Positions 59,403-64,000 of a DNA stretch of 64,000 bases are shown piece by piece. Location of the stretch: NCBI RefSeq assembly GCF_001592005.1, contig NZ_BCVZ01000004.1, positions 124,001-188,000 of the forward strand. Reading direction: 5' to 3'. Numbering within the stretch: the first letter of the stretch is position 1; the number at the start of each line of letters is the position of its first letter. The stretch is from Bacillus sonorensis NBRC 101234 = KCTC 13918. GTDB taxonomy: Bacteria; Bacillota; Bacilli; Bacillales; Bacillaceae. The notes under the pieces were generated by a model. That model did no database searches and was not told the DNA's origin. It was given only the letters and a program-made list of their open reading frames with translations. Position numbers and translations under genes: made by a program.

Positions 59403-60677
59403 TTATATCCAGCCTCTGAACCGTGATGCTTCCGCCATTTTCCTGACGCCCACCATGTAGGCGGCAAGCCGCATGTCGATTCTGCGGTTTTGGGCCATTT
59501 CATAAATGTTGTTAAACGATTTGACCATCATTTTTTCCAGTCTTTCTTCCACTTCTTCTTCAGACCAGTAGAAGCCCTGGTTGTTTTGCACCCATTCAAA
59601 ATAGGATACCGTGACACCGCCGGCGCTCGCCAATACATCGGGAACCAGGAGGACCCCGCGGTCTGAAAGAATTTGCGTCCCTTCAAGCGTTGTCGGGCCG
59701 TTTGCGGCTTCAACAACGATTTTCGCTTTAATGTTATGCGCGTTTTCTGCGGTGATTTGGTTTTCAATCGCCGCCGGCACTAAAATGTCGCATTCCAGTT
59801 CAAGCAGCTCCTGGTTTGTAATCGTGTCGTTAAAGAGCTTTGTGACGGTTCCGAAGCTGTCTCGGCGGTCAAGCAAATAATCGATATCAAGACCTTCAGG
59901 GTCGTATAAGCCGCCGTATGCATCAGAAATGCCGACTACCTTTGCGCCTGCGTCATGCATAAATTTCGCAAGATAGCTTCCCGCATTTCCGAACCCCTGC
60001 ACGACGACAGAAGCCCCTTCGATATCGATGTTTTTCTTCTTCGCCGCTTCTTTAATACAAATCGTAACCCCTTTTGCTGTCGCAGATTCTCTGCCGTGAG
60101 AACCACCTAAAACGAGCGGTTTTCCGGTAATGAAACCCGGAGAATTGAATTCATCGATTCTTGAATATTCGTCCATCATCCATGCCATAATTTGAGAATT
60201 GGTAAATACATCGGGAGCAGGCACGTCCTTTGTCGGTCCGACAATTTGGCTGATCGCTCTGACGTAGCCTCTGCTTAAACGTTCAAGTTCAGGAAAGGAC
60301 ATATCCCGCGGATCACAGATGATCCCGCCCTTTCCGCCTCCATATGGAAGGTCGATGATTCCGCATTTCAGACTCATCCAAATAGAAAGCGCTTTAACTT
60401 CTTTTTCTGTAACTCCCGGATGAAAACGGATGCCGCCTTTTGTCGGCCCTACTGCATCATTGTGCTGAGCGCGGTATCCCGTGAAAATTTTTACAGATCC
60501 ATCATCCATGCGAACCGGAATTTTAACCGTTAAAAAACGGATCGGCTCTTTTAACAATTCATACACTTCTTCTGGATACCCTAATTTTTCAAGCGCCTTA
60601 TGTATCACCGTTTGCGTTGATTTCAAAACATCATGTGTATTTTCCTCAGTATGACCGGTGTTTTGATCGGCTACCAT
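59403..60677 (-). CDS. gudB: NAD-specific glutamate dehydrogenase GudB
   Basis: Deaminates glutamate to 2-oxoglutarate; catabolic. 424 residues with GPTKGGIRFHP, catalytic Lys in SLKCGIIDLPYGGGKGG, PAPDVFTN, and the VVQGFGNAG dinucleotide-binding loop. The B. subtilis 168 allele is inactive because of a 9-bp duplication that doubles VKA near residue 93; here VKA appears once (KEVKALSIW), so the enzyme should be active. The Shine-Dalgarno AGGAGG is 9 bases before the ATG. A promoter with an inverted repeat lies upstream. Confidence 0.95.
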   Translation of the reverse strand: MVADQNTGHTEENTHDVLKSTQTVIHKALEKLGYPEEVYELLKEPIRFLTVKIPVRMDDGSVKIFTGYRAQHNDAVGPTKGGIRFHPGVTEKEVKALSIWMSLKCGIIDLPYGGGKGGIICDPRDMSFPELERLSRGYVRAISQIVGPTKDVPAPDVFTNSQIMAWMMDEYSRIDEFNSPGFITGKPLVLGGSHGRESATAKGVTICIKEAAKKKNIDIEGASVVVQGFGNAGSYLAKFMHDAGAKVVGISDAYGGLYDPEGLDIDYLLDRRDSFGTVTKLFNDTITNQELLELECDILVPAAIENQITAENAHNIKAKIVVEAANGPTTLEGTQILSDRGVLLVPDVLASAGGVTVSYFEWVQNNQGFYWSEEEVEERLEKMMVKSFNNIYEMAQNRRIDMRLAAYMVGVRKMAEASRFRGWI

Positions 60678-60727
60678 TATAAGTTAACCTCCTAAAGTCT
60701 TTCTGGCATGTTGTCCTTTCAGAGAAT

Positions 60728-60755
60728 AGTATACACCCTTGCATTAATCATGCAA
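60728..60755 (-). promoter_or_regulatory. Predicted promoter of gudB with inverted repeat
   Basis: TTGCAT at 60750-60755 and TATACT at 60728-60733, spacer 16 bp. The -35 box is one arm of the inverted repeat TTGCAT-GATTA-ATGCAA (60739-60755), which could be an operator. Confidence 0.55.
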
Positions 60756-60830
60756 AGGACAAACAGCCTTTTTTCGCAAAAATATTCGGGAAAAATCATG
60801 TTTGTATATTCTTATTTTCGGCTAAAAAAA

Positions 60831-60851
60831 ACTGCTGTTTAACACAGCAGT
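60831..60851 (-). terminator. Terminator after ypbH
   Basis: Eight-base stem ACTGCTGT/ACAGCAGT followed by eight T on the minus strand. Confidence 0.85.
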
Positions 60852-60870
60852 ACATCTTTTGCGCTTTAGG

Positions 60871-61455
60871 CTATTTAAAGTACGTTTGAATGGTCTCGAC
60901 GGCATTGTTTTCCATGATTTTCTTCCCGTATTCCTGAAGCCTGTAAATGGTTAACGTCGTCGGGTTTCCATACTCGGCTAAAATCGAGATCACGCCATCG
61001 ACGGAATGGGAATCGAAATCGTCAAGACTCAGGAAATACCTTCCTTCATAATGATAGACCGTTCCGCCTTGAATTCCGATCCGGTCGAGATTTTTGGAAA
61101 GCTCGATCAGATGTTCAAACGTTTGAAACTCATATATAATGTCAACACTTTCACCAAGTTTGACCTGCATTTCTATATAATCCTCATCATACTCATTATC
61201 GTCTTCATCTGCTTCCTGGTTTTTCGTGACAATGATGACCATTCCCTGTGCTTGGAGAGAATACACTTCTACAGCGATTGGGCCATTTGCTTCAAACCCG
61301 AGCTCTGTATTCGCTTCGTTCATCATGTCCTTAAACAGCTGCTGGACTTTAAATGAGTCTTTCCAAAGGTCTTCTTTCGTCAGCCCCCGGTCTGTCAGAT
61401 CGTCAAGTGTCAGAAAGATTTTGATCTTGTTATAATTAAGACGCTCAAGCCGCAT
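60871..61455 (-). CDS. ypbH: MecA paralogue YpbH (adaptor of ClpC protease)
   Basis: Adaptor protein that presents substrates to ClpCP. 194 residues: an N-terminal domain beginning MRLERLNYNKIKIFLT, a highly acidic linker (QEADEDDNEYDEDY, about 90-105) and a C-terminal ClpC-binding domain. The longest frame adds 9 codons upstream; ATG 61455 follows GGAGG. Assigned to YpbH (MecB) rather than MecA by position next to gudB and ypbG. Confidence 0.9.
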   Translation of the reverse strand: MRLERLNYNKIKIFLTLDDLTDRGLTKEDLWKDSFKVQQLFKDMMNEANTELGFEANGPIAVEVYSLQAQGMVIIVTKNQEADEDDNEYDEDYIEMQVKLGESVDIIYEFQTFEHLIELSKNLDRIGIQGGTVYHYEGRYFLSLDDFDSHSVDGVISILAEYGNPTTLTIYRLQEYGKKIMENNAVETIQTYFK

Positions 61456-61630
61456 AACGTTCCCTCCTGCCTCTTCTTGCACACATCATTTATCTTATTA
61501 TATGGAGATGATGAGTCATAGGTTCTTAATTTTGATACCAGTTTACACTGTGTTTGGGCGGAAGACAAGCACTATGCTGTCTTTTCCTTCTTTTCCGGGA
61601 AAAAAGCCGGGAACGGATGCGTGCAGCGCC

Positions 61631-62410
61631 TTATTCCTGTCCGGGCATCAGTCTGATGAGGTGCGTTTCCGGCCTCGCCCCGAACCTTAATGGAAGCCTT
61701 GTCGTTCCATAGCCGTTGCTGATCAGATAATGCACTTGATGAACCATTCCCGTTCCGCCGATGTCATAAAGGCCGAATCTGCCGATGCGAATCTGGCCTC
61801 CATGGGTATGGCCGCTGAGAATCAGATCGATTCCGTCTTCCTCATGTATTTGATGATGAATACCGGGATTGTGCGACACTAAAAGAGTCGGAGCTCCGGG
61901 GCAAAGCTTCCTGACCGCCTCCGGATAATCGGCAAACCCGAGCCTGAGATCGTCAACACCGCTGATATTGATGATCTGTCCGCAGTGGTCATAAATGACC
62001 GATTCATTGCGAAGAGCGGTCACACCATATGTTTTGAACAGACGGACAAGCCTTTCCTGACTGACCTCGTAATCATTGTTTCCCCATACAAAATACGTTT
62101 TTCCCAAACTTGTCAGCCGTTTGATATTTTCTTCAATCCTCGTAAACGGGACGCCCTGTTCTGCCAGATCGCCTCCGATGACGACCATATGCACGCCGTG
62201 CTCCTCCACTTCGCGGATGATCTCTTCACTGACTGTGCGTCTATGAATGTCAGATATAAAAAAGATGTTCAGCGGCTCTTTTCCCCCCAGTCGTCTGAGC
62301 GGAAAATCAGCGCGCTTTACACGGTTTTCTTTGGCGATGGCCGACATTTTCCAAATGAATGCAATAGCGCAAACGAAAGCAGCGGAAATAAGACTGAGCA
62401 AATAGATCAT
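61631..62410 (-). CDS. ypbG: Membrane-anchored metallophosphoesterase YpbG
   Basis: 259 residues. One N-terminal membrane segment (about 3-22) is followed by a calcineurin-type phosphoesterase with all metal motifs: DIH (54-56 region), GGDLAEQG, GNNDYE, SHNPGIH and GHTHGGQIR. The phosphoesterase should sit on one side of the membrane; substrate unknown. GGGGA precedes the ATG. ypbF lies 82 bp upstream, separated by a hairpin. Confidence 0.9.
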   Translation of the reverse strand: MIYLLSLISAAFVCAIAFIWKMSAIAKENRVKRADFPLRRLGGKEPLNIFFISDIHRRTVSEEIIREVEEHGVHMVVIGGDLAEQGVPFTRIEENIKRLTSLGKTYFVWGNNDYEVSQERLVRLFKTYGVTALRNESVIYDHCGQIINISGVDDLRLGFADYPEAVRKLCPGAPTLLVSHNPGIHHQIHEEDGIDLILSGHTHGGQIRIGRFGLYDIGGTGMVHQVHYLISNGYGTTRLPLRFGARPETHLIRLMPGQE

Positions 62411-62458
62411 ATTGATTCCCCATTCTTGTTTTCTTTCATATAAGACGCCTGATGAAAA

Positions 62459-62489
62459 AAGACGTTTCTTTTGCCAAGAAAACGCCTTT
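62459..62489 (-). terminator. Hairpin after ypbF
   Basis: Imperfect stem GCGTTTTCTT/AAGAAACGTC with T-rich flanks on both strands directly after the ypbF stop. Confidence 0.6.
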
Positions 62490-62491
62490 TT

Positions 62492-62935
62492 TTATTTGCT
62501 TTCAAAATACAAATTGATGTCATACTGCTGTTTCATGACTTTATAAACCGTTTCCCTCGATTTCCATTCCTCGGGCTGGGGCCACAAATCGGTGCTTTTC
62601 TGAATAATCTCGCATCTGAGCTTATGAAAGTCCGCTTCCGCTTTCTCTTCCTTCTTTTTAAAAAAATATGCTGTGCTGTAAGCGAAAGCCGCCGACAATA
62701 TCCAAAGCATGTACATGGAATCGTTCAGCAATTCTCCCAGGATGCTGTTTTTTCCATACCCTTTCCAGGCTACAAACAAGCAAAACGATGCGGCGCAGAT
62801 CAGGGCGGCCGCCTGCCATCTGAACGATTGCTTTTTATAATTTTCATATTTTCGTTTTCTTTTAATTAAGCCGCGAAGCATTTGTTTTGTAGGTTCGTCA
62901 GTAAAACGATCAAGCTGATCAAGTGCGCTTTCCAC
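62492..62935 (-). CDS. ypbF: YpbF-like membrane protein (DUF2663)
   Basis: 147 residues. A basic N-terminal region (KRKRKYENYKKQ) is followed by two hydrophobic segments (about 47-65 and 78-95) and a charged C-terminus, so it is a two-pass membrane protein with both ends probably cytoplasmic. Function unknown. The frame opens at GTG 62944, but a GTG at 62935 is better spaced from AAGGTG and gives the length I recall for YpbF. Confidence 0.78.
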   Translation of the reverse strand: MESALDQLDRFTDEPTKQMLRGLIKRKRKYENYKKQSFRWQAAALICAASFCLFVAWKGYGKNSILGELLNDSMYMLWILSAAFAYSTAYFFKKKEEKAEADFHKLRCEIIQKSTDLWPQPEEWKSRETVYKVMKQQYDINLYFESK

Positions 62936-63002
62936 ATTCCTCACACCTTGTCCTCATGTTTGTACAATGTATATGAGGAAGACGGGACAATCATGCAGGC
63001 CC

Positions 63003-63764
63003 TCAATAAAAAGGAATATCGAGCACCTGCCCCGCGTACACGTTGTTGCCGGATAATTGATTGTAATTGCGGATTTTTTCCTCTCCTGACCGGTCTTTAT
63101 AATATTTCATGGAGATCCGGTAAAGGGTTTCTTTTTCAGCGACGGTATGCTGAATCACCTTTTTTGGTTGCGGCGCTTGCCGGACCGGGGGGGCTTTTGC
63201 GGTATTTTTCTTTGTGGAAGCGGACTTGTCTTCGGATTTTTTCGCAGTTACGGCAGGCTTGTTCTCTGCCGCAGCAGGCTTGTCCTCCGTTTTTTTGTCT
63301 TCTGTAGGCTGTTCTTGCGCTGTTTCTTTTTTTGGGGTCTCGTCCGTTTTTTCGCTGTTTTCCTGCTTTTTTTCTTGAAGAGCGGCGGCTTTTTGCTCAG
63401 AGTCCGCTTTTTGATCAGCCTCCTGATCGCCGCCGTTTTTTTCATTGAGGAAGCCTGTATCGCCTGACTTTTCATAAAACACATCGTCATATTGCTCAGG
63501 ATTCGTACCGCCTTGATTCATCATATACATAAACACCAGGAAGACGATGATCGGAATGAATAAAAATATGACAGCAAGCGATGTAAATAAAGGATTCCTG
63601 TTTTTATTCTTTTTTTTGCTGTTTTTCTTCTTTTCATGATAAGACTGTCTGGAAGGGATCTTATCTTCGCGGATTTCCGGCTCTGGCGCTGTTTGCCGGG
63701 CAAGCTCAGCCTGAGCCTTTTCCCGCTCCTTTTTCTTCCTCTCTATCCTTGACATCTCCGTCAT
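63003..63764 (-). CDS. ypbE: LysM-domain membrane protein YpbE
   Basis: 253 residues: a basic cytoplasmic N-terminus rich in Lys/Arg/Glu, one membrane segment (about 60-80), a long charged low-complexity linker of Lys, Glu, Asp, Thr and Ala (about 110-195), and a C-terminal LysM peptidoglycan-binding domain (QHTVAEKETLYRISMKYY to VYAGQVLDIPFY). The longest frame adds 18 codons; ATG 63764 follows AGGAGGAG. Probably binds the cell wall; function unknown. Its start overlaps the end of ypbD by 59 bp. Confidence 0.88.
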   Translation of the reverse strand: MTEMSRIERKKKEREKAQAELARQTAPEPEIREDKIPSRQSYHEKKKNSKKKNKNRNPLFTSLAVIFLFIPIIVFLVFMYMMNQGGTNPEQYDDVFYEKSGDTGFLNEKNGGDQEADQKADSEQKAAALQEKKQENSEKTDETPKKETAQEQPTEDKKTEDKPAAAENKPAVTAKKSEDKSASTKKNTAKAPPVRQAPQPKKVIQHTVAEKETLYRISMKYYKDRSGEEKIRNYNQLSGNNVYAGQVLDIPFY

Positions 63765-64000
63765 GTAAACTCCTCCTAACGTGTTGAAAACGAATCTGAA
63801 ACGCAAATACAGCATCAATCAGGAAATGCGCTGTTACAGGGATGAATAAATTGTTTGTCGCTAAAAAACTGATTCCGAGCAAAAAGCTGATGGAAACCAC
63901 CATGACAAAGAGCAGCCACTTTCTTAAATAACGAAAATGCAAAAGCGCAAAAATGATGCTTGCCGTCCAAATGCCGAAATGGGTCTGGATCACGCCCCTG
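63706..64000 (-). CDS. ypbD: CPBP-family intramembrane protease-like protein YpbD, C-terminal part, cut by window edge
   Basis: Only the last 97 residues are inside the window; the gene continues past the right edge, so the apparent start at 63993 is an internal Val codon in an RGVIQTHFG segment. Visible CPBP/Abi landmarks: RGV after the missing EExxxR motif, FALLHF (F-x3-H motif 2) and HFLIDAVFAF (motif 3). Two or three membrane segments are seen. The C-terminal tail is charged and overlaps the start of ypbE by 59 bp; the B. subtilis homologue is a membrane protein of unknown substrate. Confidence 0.8.
   Translation of the reverse strand, partial: RGVIQTHFGIWTASIIFALLHFRYLRKWLLFVMVVSISFLLGISFLATNNLFIPVTAHFLIDAVFAFQIRFQHVRRSLHDGDVKDREEEKGAGKGSG

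Noticed and set aside
62882..63307. 141-codon plus-strand frame opposite ypbE/ypbF
   Set aside because: Antisense shadow of the Lys/Glu-rich ypbE linker, no ribosome-binding site.

Overview
The window is a stretch of low-GC Gram-positive chromosome from a Bacillus of the B. subtilis group. Gene order matches the B. subtilis ponA-to-ypbD interval as I remember it almost gene for gene. The proteins are close to but distinct from B. subtilis 168, and an extra asparaginase gene sits between prsW and ypdA, so a B. licheniformis-type species is my best guess (inference, no search run). Nearly all genes lie on the minus strand. The exceptions are the ponA end, ypjC and a tiny ypzI-like gene.

Layout from left to right: (1) the 3' end of ponA (+), converging on the cluster aspB-asnS-dnaD-nth-ypoC, with ypmB, ypmA and dinG upstream. 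(2) The panBCD pantothenate genes, then ypjD-dapB-mgsA-bshB1-bshA-cca-birA, which mixes lysine/cell-wall, methylglyoxal, bacillithiol, tRNA-CCA and biotin functions. (3) ypjC (+), ypjB and ypjA. (4) The cytochrome bc complex qcrABC, preceded by ypiF, ypiB and ypiA. (5) The aromatic supraoperon, read right to left: folE(mtrA)-mtrB, hepS-menG-hepT, ndk, cheR, aroF-aroB-aroH, trpEDCFBA, hisC, tyrA, aroE. (6) hbs and spoIVA, then yphF, yphE, gpsA, der, the YIEGIA membrane protein with its small partner, yphA and ypzI. (7) fni, the S1-domain protein gene, cmk and ypfB. (8) The spore cortex-lytic pair sleB-ypeB, prsW, the asparaginase, ypdA, gudB, the mecA-paralogue ypbH, then ypbG, ypbF, ypbE and a truncated ypbD.

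Functional links: the TRAP protein (mtrB) and its RNA target, the trp leader with nine clear (G/U)AG triplets, are both here, about 7 kb apart. HepS, MenG and HepT make the menaquinone used by the QcrABC complex. The bacillithiol synthesis genes bshA and bshB1 and the presumed bacillithiol disulfide reductase ypdA are also all present.

I see no tRNA or rRNA genes, insertion sequences, prophage, CRISPR array or defence island. This is conserved core chromosome, and I did not find a clearly new multi-gene system. The most interesting points are a possible regulated 5' leader of panB, the inserted asparaginase, the missing ypfA/motI gene between ypfB and ypeB, several tiny genes shorter than 60 codons, and an intact gudB allele with an inverted repeat at its promoter. 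Start codons were moved from the longest open frame wherever a Shine-Dalgarno sequence and remembered family length agreed; each case is stated. Comparisons with B. subtilis are from memory.
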